Shown: piece by piece, positions 34,509-42,132 of the stretch
Numbering within the stretch: position 1 is the stretch's first letter
Layout of the letters: the number at the start of each line of letters is the position of its first letter
Assembly: GCF_008710285.1 (NCBI RefSeq)
Contig: NZ_VYQF01000002.1
Coordinates: 124,001-188,000, forward strand
DNA from: Ginsengibacter hankyongi
GTDB lineage: Bacteria; Bacteroidota; Bacteroidia; Chitinophagales; Chitinophagaceae
Length of the DNA: 64,000 bases
Direction: 5' to 3'
Translations under genes and position numbers: made by a program
The notes under the pieces: generated by a model
Told to the model about the DNA's origin: nothing
What the model saw: only the letters and a program-made list of their open reading frames with translations
Database searches by the model: none

Positions 34509-35087
34509 ATGTCTCAAAAAATATACACAAAAACCGGGGATAAAGGAAAGACAAGCCTTATCGGAGGCACAAAAATTTTAAAAAGCGATCTGCGCATAGA
34601 AACGTATGGCACAATAGATGAATTGAATTCATGGATAGGCTATATCAGTGATGCCATAAATGATTTTAGCGCCAATCATATTTTAAAAGAAATACAGGAC
34701 AGGCTTTTCACTATCGGTTCGTCATTGGCTTGTGATCCGCAAAAAGAAACCAAATTAATCATCCCGGATTTGCACGAGACAGACATTACCTTACTCGAAA
34801 AAGAAATCGACACCATGAATGAAACACTTCCGGAAATGAAACATTTTATTTTACCGGGAGGACATTCTTCAGCGTCTATCACTCACATTGCCAGATCTGT
34901 TTGCCGCCGGGCCGAAAGATATTGTGTGAACTTAGCGACACATGATGGCCATGTAGATCCTTTAATAATAAAATATCTAAACAGGTTAAGCGACTATCTT
35001 TTTGTGCTGGCAAGATATGTTTGCCATTTACATAATGTGCCTGAAATTGTGTGGAAACCACGCATTAGCACTGCGAAAAAAAAATAG
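34509..35087 (+). CDS. Cob(I)alamin adenosyltransferase, PduO type
   Basis: Makes adenosylcobalamin from cob(I)alamin and ATP. The 192 residues begin IYTKTGDKGKTSLIGG, the ATP-binding motif of the PduO/MMAB family, with YGTIDELNSWIGY near 34. SSASITHIARSVCRRAERYCV near 120 carries the conserved Arg residues and the helix end LNRLSDYLFVLARY follows. It forms trimers. It may serve B12-dependent enzymes elsewhere. QueG, in this window, uses cobalamin but not the adenosyl form. It converges with the LolD-like gene. Confidence 0.94.
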   Translation: MSQKIYTKTGDKGKTSLIGGTKILKSDLRIETYGTIDELNSWIGYISDAINDFSANHILKEIQDRLFTIGSSLACDPQKETKLIIPDLHETDITLLEKEIDTMNETLPEMKHFILPGGHSSASITHIARSVCRRAERYCVNLATHDGHVDPLIIKYLNRLSDYLFVLARYVCHLHNVPEIVWKPRISTAKKK

Positions 35088-35108
35088 AATCTTTACCGGT
35101 GCTCTGCC

Positions 35109-35759
35109 TCAAAACATCTTTCCATCTTTCATATGCAATATACGGTCACTCATTTGCGCCAGTTCTTCATTATGAGTAACAATTAAAAAAGTCTGCTGAA
35201 ATCGGTTACGCAAATCAATGAATAAATTATGTAACTCTTTTGCATTAGCAGAATCCAGATTGCCCGTTGGCTCATCTGCCATTACAATAGAAGGATTATT
35301 AATGAGCGCCCTGGCAACCGCTACTCTCTGTTGCTCCCCGCCCGAAAGCTCGCCGGGCTTATGTTCTGAACGATCTTTCAAACCCAACAATTCTAAAAGT
35401 GGTAGGGCCTTTTCCTGCACCTCTTTGGTTTTTCGCCCGGCAATCCATCCCGGAATACACACGTTTTCGAGTGCAGTAAATTCTGGCAATAAATGGTGAA
35501 ATTGAAAAACAAAACCAATATGCTTATTGCGGAAGGCCGCTAATTTTTTACCGTTTAATTTGAAAACGGGCGTATTGTCAAGGTAAATTTCACCTTTATC
35601 AGCTACATCAAGTGTACCCAATATATGTAGCAAAGTACTTTTCCCTGCTCCGGAAGATCCTGCAATGCTCACGATTTCTCCTTTCGAAATTTCAATATCC
35701 ACTCCCTTTAATACTTGTAATGAGCCGTAATTTTTAAATATTCCAGTAGCTTTTAGCAT
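35109..35759 (-). CDS. ABC transporter ATPase, LolD-like
   Basis: A 216-residue ATPase of the lipoprotein-release group: Walker [10 protein letters not shown] near residue 37, Q-loop [15 protein letters not shown], signature [15 protein letters not shown] near 138 and Walker [14 protein letters not shown] near 159. By family it would drive LolCE extraction of lipoproteins from the inner membrane. The [14 protein letters not shown] segment is typical of LolD. No lolC or lolE is adjacent. The start is the ATG at 35759 ([12 protein letters not shown]). The longer ORF from 35819 adds 20 residues unlike the family. Confidence 0.88.
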   Translation of the reverse strand: MLKATGIFKNYGSLQVLKGVDIEISKGEIVSIAGSSGAGKSTLLHILGTLDVADKGEIYLDNTPVFKLNGKKLAAFRNKHIGFVFQFHHLLPEFTALENVCIPGWIAGRKTKEVQEKALPLLELLGLKDRSEHKPGELSGGEQQRVAVARALINNPSIVMADEPTGNLDSANAKELHNLFIDLRNRFQQTFLIVTHNEELAQMSDRILHMKDGKMF

Positions 35760-35875
35760 ATTTAAATGTATAGGTTTAAATAGAATTTGAGAAGCGTAAA
35801 AATAATTAAAAGCATCCATGCATCCCTTTGAGAAAATTATTCATCCATTAGTAACAACAATTTAAAAAAACAATA

Positions 35876-35906
35876 TTTGGTAATCCCGATATAACTTTTA
35901 CTTTTG
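35876..35906 (+). promoter_or_regulatory. Promoter of the DUF2795 gene
   Basis: TTTG at 35876, exactly 19 bases, then TACTTTTG at 35899. This is the full Bacteroidota housekeeping promoter TTTG-N19-TAnnTTTG and the best match in the window. The leader to the ATG at 35957 is about 45 bases. Confidence 0.7.
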
Positions 35907-35956
35907 CGGAAAATTGATATCCCCGAATTATTAATTTATTAGATAAAAAGAAAAAT

Positions 35957-36181
35957 ATGTTTTGGACTTTAGAACTTGCCTCCCATCTTGAAGACGCGCC
36001 GTGGCCCGCAACAAAAGACGAATTGATTGATTATTCTATCCGTAGTGGCGCTCCGATTGAAGTAGTTGAAAACCTGCAGGAGTTGGAAGATGAAGGTGGG
36101 GAAATTTATGAAGGCCTCGAAGACATTTGGCCCGATTATCCCAGCCAGGAAGATTTCTTTTTTAATGAAGATGAATATTGA
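35957..36181 (+). CDS. DUF2795 family small acidic protein
   Basis: A 74-residue, strongly acidic protein (TLELASHLEDAPWPATKDEL, then DYSIRSGAPIEVVENLQ, ending DFFFNEDEY). It matches a short protein I know from many Bacteroidota that carries the DUF2795 fold. Conservation of nearly the whole chain across the phylum suggests a basic cellular role, but the function is not known. It is a single-gene unit with its own strong promoter (35876) and terminator (36216). Confidence 0.9.
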   Translation: MFWTLELASHLEDAPWPATKDELIDYSIRSGAPIEVVENLQELEDEGGEIYEGLEDIWPDYPSQEDFFFNEDEY

Positions 36182-36215
36182 TAATTTACGTTAACGTATT
36201 TTTCAGATAGAAGAG

Positions 36216-36242
36216 CCGTTCGGAAAACCGAACGGTTTTTTA
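36216..36242 (+). terminator. Terminator after the DUF2795 gene
   Basis: CCGTTCGG, AAAA, CCGAACGG, then TTTTTTA: an eight-base-pair GC-rich stem with a U tract, 35 bases after the stop. Confidence 0.9.
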
Positions 36243-36307
36243 TTTTAGGAATGCCTTACTTGCTTGTAACCAATAAAATGGTAAATTGAGGTAACAAATT
36301 AAAAGCG

Positions 36308-36583
36308 GTGGAATGGATAATTATTTTAACATCAATTGTATTAATCTTTTTGATTTCTCAATACCTGAAAAAATTAATTGGACCTAAACTCAAACCTACC
36401 ACTAAACTTTTTCTATCTTTTACCTGGTTTATTTGCTTTATAACTTTGATAATTACCACCGATTTGAGAAAAAATAATTTTACTCAACCCGAGTTATTTG
36501 TACTGATTACTTTTTCAATAGGATATTTAATTTATTTTTATTTTAGGTATAAAAAATTGAAAGGTTCAACAAACGACAATTGA
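36308..36583 (+). CDS. Possible small three-span membrane protein
   Basis: A 91-residue ORF with a GTG start and three hydrophobic segments (about 3-20, 32-49 and 62-77) separated by basic loops (KKLIGPKLKP, YKKLKG). Its codon use resembles the neighbours. No ATG is available and no family is recognised. The last codons run into a degenerate repeat (36567). It could be a true small membrane protein or a chance ORF in an AT-rich spacer. Confidence 0.45.
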   Translation: MEWIIILTSIVLIFLISQYLKKLIGPKLKPTTKLFLSFTWFICFITLIITTDLRKNNFTQPELFVLITFSIGYLIYFYFRYKKLKGSTNDN

Positions 36584-36601
36584 ACAATAAACAATTAATC
36601 T
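36567..36601. repeat. Degenerate heptamer array before the fabI 3' end
   Basis: CAACAAA, CGACAAT, TGAACAA, TAAACAA, TTAATCT in tandem, ending at the fabI stop. It resembles the other heptamer arrays in position and period. Confidence 0.4.
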
Positions 36602-36602
36602 A

Positions 36603-37415
36603 TCATTTCTCCATTTGCTCAATTACACTTTGAGTAACGCCGGTAAATGAAAATCCTCCATCGTGAAAAAGATTTTGCATGGTGACATATTTAGTAAGAT
36701 CGCTAAAAAGTGTAACTATATAATTAGCACAATCATCCGCTGTAGCATTTCCTAACGGGCTCATTTTCTCAGCATAATTTATAAATCCGTCAAAACCTTT
36801 TACGCCACTTCCGGCAGTTGTCCGAGTTGGAGATTGGGAAACTGTATTTACTCTTACATGTTTTTTTAATGCATAATGATAACCAAAACTGCGGGTAATG
36901 CTTTCCAATAATGCTTTGGCATCAGCCATTTCACTATAGTCGGGAAATACTCTTTGAGCAGCGATATACGTGAGCGCAACAACACTTCCCCACTCATTTA
37001 TAGCATCCTCTTTCATAGCAGTTGCCAGTAGACGATGCAAACTTGTTGCCGATATATCCAATGTTTTTTGATTGAATCCATAATCAATTTCGGTATAAGA
37101 CTTACCTTTTCTCATATTCAAACTCATACCCACCGAATGCAAAATAAAATCCATTCCACCGCCGAAGTGTTCTTTTGATTTAGTAATTAGGTTAAGCATA
37201 TCATCATTACTAGTAACGTCGCACGGAATTACAATTGCGTTGATAGCTTCGGCAAGCTTATTAATTTCTCCCAGTCTCATGGCAACAGGCGCATTCGTTA
37301 ATATGATTTCTGCTCCTTCTTCATGACAACGAATTGCAGTTTTCCACGCTAGTGATTTTTCATCGAGTGCTCCGAAAATAATTCCCTTCTTTCCTTTGAG
37401 TAAATTGTATGACAT
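36603..37415 (-). CDS. fabI: Enoyl-[acyl-carrier-protein] reductase FabI
   Basis: NADH-dependent last reduction of the type II fatty-acid cycle. The 270 residues have the FabI cofactor site GIIFGALDEKSLAW near 11, DFILHSVGMS near 88, and the catalytic Tyr-x6-Lys in DYSEMADAK near 158-166, as FabI uses rather than the Tyr-x3-Lys of ordinary SDR proteins. The ADAKALLES helix follows. FabI is the target of triclosan in other bacteria. A degenerate octamer array precedes its ATG. Confidence 0.94.
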   Translation of the reverse strand: MSYNLLKGKKGIIFGALDEKSLAWKTAIRCHEEGAEIILTNAPVAMRLGEINKLAEAINAIVIPCDVTSNDDMLNLITKSKEHFGGGMDFILHSVGMSLNMRKGKSYTEIDYGFNQKTLDISATSLHRLLATAMKEDAINEWGSVVALTYIAAQRVFPDYSEMADAKALLESITRSFGYHYALKKHVRVNTVSQSPTRTTAGSGVKGFDGFINYAEKMSPLGNATADDCANYIVTLFSDLTKYVTMQNLFHDGGFSFTGVTQSVIEQMEK

Positions 37416-37417
37416 GT

Positions 37418-37457
37418 TTAATTGGTTAATTGGTTTATCAGTTTATTCGTGTGATTA
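37418..37457. repeat. Degenerate octamer array before fabI
   Basis: TTAATTGG, TTAATTGG, TTTATCAG, TTTATTCG, TGTGATTA in tandem, directly upstream of the fabI ATG. Confidence 0.5.
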
Positions 37458-37478
37458 GTGCAGGTAAAAATAAGATAC

Positions 37479-37697
37479 TTAATGTTTAAAGAAAAAATTT
37501 CTGCACTCGCTAAAAAAAAATCCAAGAAATAAAATAATGAGAAATACCGATGCAAAAGATAAAAGCAAAAGCAATAAAAATGCGCCCATGTTTCTATGCA
37601 CTTTAATTTTTGATTTTAAAAAGTTTACCACAAAATAAGCAAGATACATTGCAGCAATAACAATTAATAAAACCAATATTTTTTTGAAGAAGATCAT
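37479..37697 (-). CDS. Small two-span membrane protein
   Basis: A 72-residue hydrophobic protein with spans at about 5-26 and 38-63 separated by KSKIKVHRN. It begins nine bases after the recN stop on the same strand, which suggests co-transcription. No family is recognised, and the function is unknown. Confidence 0.55.
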   Translation of the reverse strand: MIFFKKILVLLIVIAAMYLAYFVVNFLKSKIKVHRNMGAFLLLLLLSFASVFLIILFLGFFFSECRNFFFKH

Positions 37698-37706
37698 TCA
37701 ATTGAA

Positions 37707-39383
37707 TTAATTGCCAATCATTTCCCGGGCATTCTCAAATGCAGCGGCAGTAGGCTTTTCACCGCTTAACATTTTTGCAATGGTGGTTATTCTTTCATCC
37801 CCATTTAACTGGCGGATGGACGTAATTATCTTATCCTTCACAATTTCTTTATACACAAAAAAATGAGTTTCTGCTTTAGCAGCAATTTGTGGTTGATGCG
37901 TGATTGAAATTACCTGGTGCGCATCTGAAAGTTCTTTCATAATAATACCAACCTGCCTTGCCGCTTCGCCACTGATTCCGCTATCTATTTCATCAAAAAT
38001 TAAAACAGGTAATTGAACACTTTTTGCAACCAACGATTTTATACTAAGCATCAGCCGGCTTAATTCGCCCCCGCTTGCCACTTTGCGTAAAGGTTCAAAT
38101 CTTTGATTATTATTTTCAATACCCGAAGGCATATTTGCATTAAATAAAAATTCGATGTTATTGATTCCAAAAAGATTTAGGTTATTAGCATTTTGAATAT
38201 CTACTTTCAATTTTGCATTGGGCATACCTACCTGCTTAAGAAGTTGATTTACTTTTTCCTCAAATGGCTTTAATTGCTTCTGTCTTTTTAAAGAAATTTT
38301 TTCAGCAATTTTCAGGGCTTCATTATAAAGTTCTGCTGATTGTTTTTCTCTTTGTAAAATATCATCTTTCAGATTAGTTACCTTATCAAGCTGTGCTTCA
38401 AGTTCATTTTTTATATCAAGTAATTGCGCCGTGGTTGTTACCCCATGTTTTTTTAAAAGCTTGTAACCCGCTGCCATACGCTCATTCAAAAGACTTATTT
38501 TTTCAACATCATAAATTACTGATTCGTTGATACTGCTGACTTCAGACGCTATATCCTGCATTTCAATTTGCACTGACTGTAATCTTTTAGTTAATGGTTC
38601 TATATTATGGTGATAACTTTCGAGGCCTTGTAATTTATGGCTGATAGCTTTTATGTTTTGGACAATTGGCTGTTCACTTTCTTCCAGTTCAAAATATATT
38701 GATGAAAGAATTTCTTTAATATTTTCAGCATTACTGATCAGCTTAATTTCTGCATCAATATCTTCAATTTCATTTTCTGAAAAATTTGCTTCTTCCAGTT
38801 CATCAAATAAAAATTTATTATAATCAAATTCTTTGTTGGCAGCAGCCTGTTCGTTCTTAAGTGTTTCAAGTTCTTTTAAAACATTCCGGTAGTTTTTATA
38901 AACAGATTGATATTGTTCAATATCTTTCGTATTTCCTGCAAGTGCATCAATTACTTCTCTTTGAAAATCATTGTTACCCAAATCCTGCGTATCAAATTGC
39001 TGATGCAGGTCAACAAGCAATGAAGACAATTGCTTCAGTTCGTTCAATGTTACGGGCGTGTCATTAATAAAAGCCCGGGATTTACCATTAACCGCCAATT
39101 CACGACGTATTACCAATTCCTCATCACAATCCAATTCGTTATTCAGCAAAAATTCTTTAACGGGTGCATGATTGGTTTTAAATATGCCTTCTATAAAACA
39201 TTTTTTTTCTTTATCGGCCAACACTAATGTATCGGCCCTTTCTCCTAAAATAAGATTCAAAGCGCCCATTAAAATGCTTTTACCCGCGCCTGTTTCACCC
39301 GTAATAATATTAAGATGAGAAGAAAAATTAATTTCGATCGAATCGATTATTGCGTAATTCTGTATGTGTAATTGCTGAAGCAT
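37707..39383 (-). CDS. recN: DNA repair protein RecN
   Basis: SMC-like ATPase that helps join double-strand breaks. The 558 residues begin LQQLHIQNYAIIDSIEI with Walker A GETGAGKSI near 29, then DLHQQFDTQDL near 119, two coiled-coil arms (about 160-390), and the C-terminal half-site with signature GGELSRLMLS near 440, Walker B VLIFDEIDSGISG near 464 and the D/H-loop VISITHQPQIA. Length and order are typical. A small membrane protein follows in the same direction. No SOS box was recognised. Confidence 0.96.
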   Translation of the reverse strand: MLQQLHIQNYAIIDSIEINFSSHLNIITGETGAGKSILMGALNLILGERADTLVLADKEKKCFIEGIFKTNHAPVKEFLLNNELDCDEELVIRRELAVNGKSRAFINDTPVTLNELKQLSSLLVDLHQQFDTQDLGNNDFQREVIDALAGNTKDIEQYQSVYKNYRNVLKELETLKNEQAAANKEFDYNKFLFDELEEANFSENEIEDIDAEIKLISNAENIKEILSSIYFELEESEQPIVQNIKAISHKLQGLESYHHNIEPLTKRLQSVQIEMQDIASEVSSINESVIYDVEKISLLNERMAAGYKLLKKHGVTTTAQLLDIKNELEAQLDKVTNLKDDILQREKQSAELYNEALKIAEKISLKRQKQLKPFEEKVNQLLKQVGMPNAKLKVDIQNANNLNLFGINNIEFLFNANMPSGIENNNQRFEPLRKVASGGELSRLMLSIKSLVAKSVQLPVLIFDEIDSGISGEAARQVGIIMKELSDAHQVISITHQPQIAAKAETHFFVYKEIVKDKIITSIRQLNGDERITTIAKMLSGEKPTAAAFENAREMIGN

Positions 39384-39480
39384 TTTGAAAAGGGAAATTA
39401 CATTAATAATAATTTACTGTAGCAATCTTAATATTACAGCTTAATCATAAAATTTTACCAACCCAAAAATATAGGAAATA

Positions 39481-39502
39481 AAAAAGGGCGCAAAAGCGCC
39501 CT
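39481..39502 (-). terminator. Terminator after the zinc-ribbon gene
   Basis: On the minus strand AGGGCGC, TTTT, GCGCCCT, then TTTTTATTTCC, 27 bases after the stop at 39529. Confidence 0.88.
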
Positions 39503-39528
39503 CCAGGTTTTTTATATCAACCAATGAT

Positions 39529-40284
39529 TTATTTTATTTCTACTGCATCGTTCAATTCATCATCAACGAGAATTCTTCCACAGTTTTCACAAACGATAAT
39601 TTTCTTTCTTTGCTTAATATCGCTTTGCTTTTGTGGAGGAATAGCATTAAAACATCCACCGCAGGAATCCCTTTCAACGGGCACTACAGCCAGGCCGTTG
39701 CGATAATTTTTACGTATCCTGTCGTAGCTTGCCAATAATCTTTCATCCACATGTTCTCTTGCTGCAGCAGCCTGCTTGTTATAATTTTTTTCTTCCTTAT
39801 CAGTTTCAGCAATAATCTTTTCCAGTTCGCCTTTTTTCCCTTTCAGGTTGGTTTCTTTAGTAGCAACTGCTTTTTTAGCAAGTTCGAGTTGCTTGGCTTT
39901 TTCTGCTATATCTTCTGTTGCATCTTTAATATGCTTTTCTGCAAGTTTTACTTCCAGCGTTTGCATTTCTATTTCCTTATTAACGGCCTCAAATTCACGG
40001 TTATTTTTTACGTTATCGCTTTGCTTCTCATACTTTTTAATGAGTTCCTGCGCATCTTTAATAAGTGTTTTTTTATCTTCAATAAACTGCTGAATGCCAT
40101 TCATTTCTTCTTCAATCCGGTTTTGCCTTGCATTGAGGCCCGCAATTTCGTCTTCAAGATCACTAACCTCAATCGGTAATTCTCCTTTTAGAATCTGGAT
40201 TCCGTCAAGTTTACTATCAATCTTTTGCAGTTTTACAAGAGAGGATAATTTTTCTTCTACAGAATAATCTTTTACTTGTGACAT
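39529..40284 (-). CDS. C4-type zinc-ribbon coiled-coil protein
   Basis: A 251-residue protein. About residues 15-180 are an almost unbroken coiled coil rich in Glu, Lys and Ala. The C-terminal 60 residues hold a zinc ribbon with Cys pairs DSCGGCFNAI and VCENCGRILVDD. This is the CT398/CdsZ-like family (formerly DUF164), conserved in Bacteroidota and Chlamydia. The Chlamydia member has been linked to secretion and flagellar proteins, but the general role is unclear. It follows the Nif3-like gene by 47 bases in the same direction, a pairing I recall from other Bacteroidota, and ends at a strong terminator. Confidence 0.92.
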   Translation of the reverse strand: MSQVKDYSVEEKLSSLVKLQKIDSKLDGIQILKGELPIEVSDLEDEIAGLNARQNRIEEEMNGIQQFIEDKKTLIKDAQELIKKYEKQSDNVKNNREFEAVNKEIEMQTLEVKLAEKHIKDATEDIAEKAKQLELAKKAVATKETNLKGKKGELEKIIAETDKEEKNYNKQAAAAREHVDERLLASYDRIRKNYRNGLAVVPVERDSCGGCFNAIPPQKQSDIKQRKKIIVCENCGRILVDDELNDAVEIK

Positions 40285-40331
40285 ATATTTTAAATGATTT
40301 TTATTATTTAAGAAGCTAAAACAATTGTCCT

Positions 40332-41429
40332 TTAAAAGAAATAATGTACAGGATTTGTCTTAGTTTCTGTTTTTAGGACGGCAAAGTTAGGGAATTTTTG
40401 CCGTATAATGTCAGCTAAAAGGTCAATTGTGAACTGCTCGCTTTCATAATGCCCTATATCAGCCAATAAAATAGTACTATCAGCGTCAAAAAATTCATGA
40501 TATTTTACATCAGAAGTGATGTAAACATCCACTCCCGCTGCTTTTGCTGCGGGAATCAAAAAACTGCCTGCGCCACCACAGACCGCAACTTTTGTAATTT
40601 TTTTGCCGGGTAATGTAGTATGGCGAACTACAGAAAGCCCGAACCTCGTTTTTAAAAGAGAAAGTAAATCCTGCCCGGAAACTGGTTCCTTGAAATTGCC
40701 CACCAGGCCGCTACCTACGTCATTTCGATGATTGCTTAACGGGTAAATATCAAAAGCAACCTCTTCGTAAGGATGAGATTTCTTTAAAGACTGAATTATT
40801 TGTTCCTGAAGGTAAGAGGGAAAAATAACCTCGATTCTTGTTTCATTTTCACTATGCCTTCTACCAATGTCCCCTACATAAGGCTCAGCCTCGTCCCCGG
40901 CTTTAAAGGTTCCCATTCCCTCAATATTATAACTACATTCACTGTACTTGCCAATCGTTCCTGCACCTGCAGTAAACAATGCATTTCTTATTTCTTCGGC
41001 ATTTGCATTTGGAGAAAATGTAACCAGCTTTTTTAGCGTATTTTCTTTGGGTGAAAGAACTTCAACATTTTGAAGATTTAATTTTTGAGCGATCGTATAA
41101 TTCACTCCATTTATAACATTATCGAGATTTGTATGAATAGCATAAATACCAATATTATTTTTTATAGCAGCGATAACTGAACGCTCCACATAATTTTTTC
41201 CGTTAAGCTTCTTTAATCCTTTAAAAATTATCGGGTGATGAGCCACGATGAGGTTGCATTTTTTTGATACGGCTTCCGCAATTACCTCTTCAGTTACATC
41301 TAGCGTTGTAATAATACCTTCGCAATCATCATTCGCACTTCCAATAATAAGTCCGGCATTATCATAACCTTCCTGCAAGCTAACCGGTGCTAAGTCCTCA
41401 AGGCATTTAATTACTTCAGCTATTTTCAT
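40332..41429 (-). CDS. Nif3-like dinuclear metal centre protein
   Basis: A 365-residue protein of the YbgI/Nif3 family, hexameric with two metal ions per chain. Metal-ligand segments are VAHHPIIFKGLKK near 66, AIHTNLDN near 98 and the C-terminal ADIGHYESEQ near 329. A central inserted PII-like domain (about 130-235) gives the long form seen in Bacteroidota and Gram-positives. The activity is debated (hydrolase or GTP cyclohydrolase-like). I start it at ATG 41429 (MKIAEVIKCLEDLAP). An exact promoter element ends 12 bases before. Confidence 0.93.
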   Translation of the reverse strand: MKIAEVIKCLEDLAPVSLQEGYDNAGLIIGSANDDCEGIITTLDVTEEVIAEAVSKKCNLIVAHHPIIFKGLKKLNGKNYVERSVIAAIKNNIGIYAIHTNLDNVINGVNYTIAQKLNLQNVEVLSPKENTLKKLVTFSPNANAEEIRNALFTAGAGTIGKYSECSYNIEGMGTFKAGDEAEPYVGDIGRRHSENETRIEVIFPSYLQEQIIQSLKKSHPYEEVAFDIYPLSNHRNDVGSGLVGNFKEPVSGQDLLSLLKTRFGLSVVRHTTLPGKKITKVAVCGGAGSFLIPAAKAAGVDVYITSDVKYHEFFDADSTILLADIGHYESEQFTIDLLADIIRQKFPNFAVLKTETKTNPVHYFF

Positions 41430-41441
41430 TAAATTTTTTTG

Positions 41442-41449
41442 CAAAGATA
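41442..41449 (-). promoter_or_regulatory. -7 promoter element of the Nif3-like gene
   Basis: On the minus strand TATCTTTG, an exact TAnnTTTG match, ends 12 bases before the ATG at 41429. It rules out the longer ORF start at 41468. Confidence 0.55.
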
Positions 41450-41523
41450 TAAAACTGCTTTGGCACAATGCCGGCTTTGGCTAGAGTGATAAACACTATT
41501 ACAAAATGAGCAGAAACTAAATA

Positions 41524-41961
41524 CTACTGCCTGTACATATTTAAAGCCACCGGAGCGCTTGAGCCCCAGGGAGCGAGTTTCATCGTGGGAAGATTTTTAC
41601 TGGTGAAGCGCCATTTCCTGGTTAAAAAAACAAATTCCGATGGGGGATTAGGCAAAGTAATTACCAACTGGCTGTAATCGCTGTTACAGCTCCAGGACCC
41701 GGTGTAAACAACACCTCCTTTAGTCGCTTGTAAAGGCCCGTGGTATAAGTCGGTTTTTAAGAGTACAAAGACATCGCCGCTATAAGTTGATGTGATATCG
41801 TTACTACTATCTTTTGCAAGGCTCACCACAAAATTCCTGTTAAGTACATTAGTTTCGAAATATTGTTCTAACAGCGGATTATTGGATGCATCAGTAAATT
41901 TTTTGCAGGAAATGCCAAGCAACATAAAACATAGGATAAAAAAAGAAAAATATTTTCCCAT
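41524..41961 (-). CDS. Small lipoprotein of unknown function
   Basis: A 145-residue protein with a signal peptide and lipobox LGISC near residue 19, then KKFTDAS. The mature part is beta-rich with segments SGDVFVLLKTDLY and YTGSWSCNSDYSQLVITLP. The latter resembles a lipocalin-like or META-like strand pattern found in many Bacteroidota lipoproteins, but I cannot assign a family. The ATG at 41961 is preferred to the TTG at 41967. It diverges from the 940-residue metallopeptidase-barrel gene. Confidence 0.72.
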   Translation of the reverse strand: MGKYFSFFILCFMLLGISCKKFTDASNNPLLEQYFETNVLNRNFVVSLAKDSSNDITSTYSGDVFVLLKTDLYHGPLQATKGGVVYTGSWSCNSDYSQLVITLPNPPSEFVFLTRKWRFTSKNLPTMKLAPWGSSAPVALNMYRQ

Positions 41962-42132
41962 AATCAAAGTTTTTAAGGTTTTCTTTCTTTATAACTACAA
42001 TATAAGAATTTAATTAGTGTTATATAATTTTAAAAACGAAAATCAACAATAAATAGTATTAAGAAACATTTTAAATAAGCGGGCGATCACGTTACATTTC
42101 AATTTTCATATCTTCATCGCTACGAAAATTAT

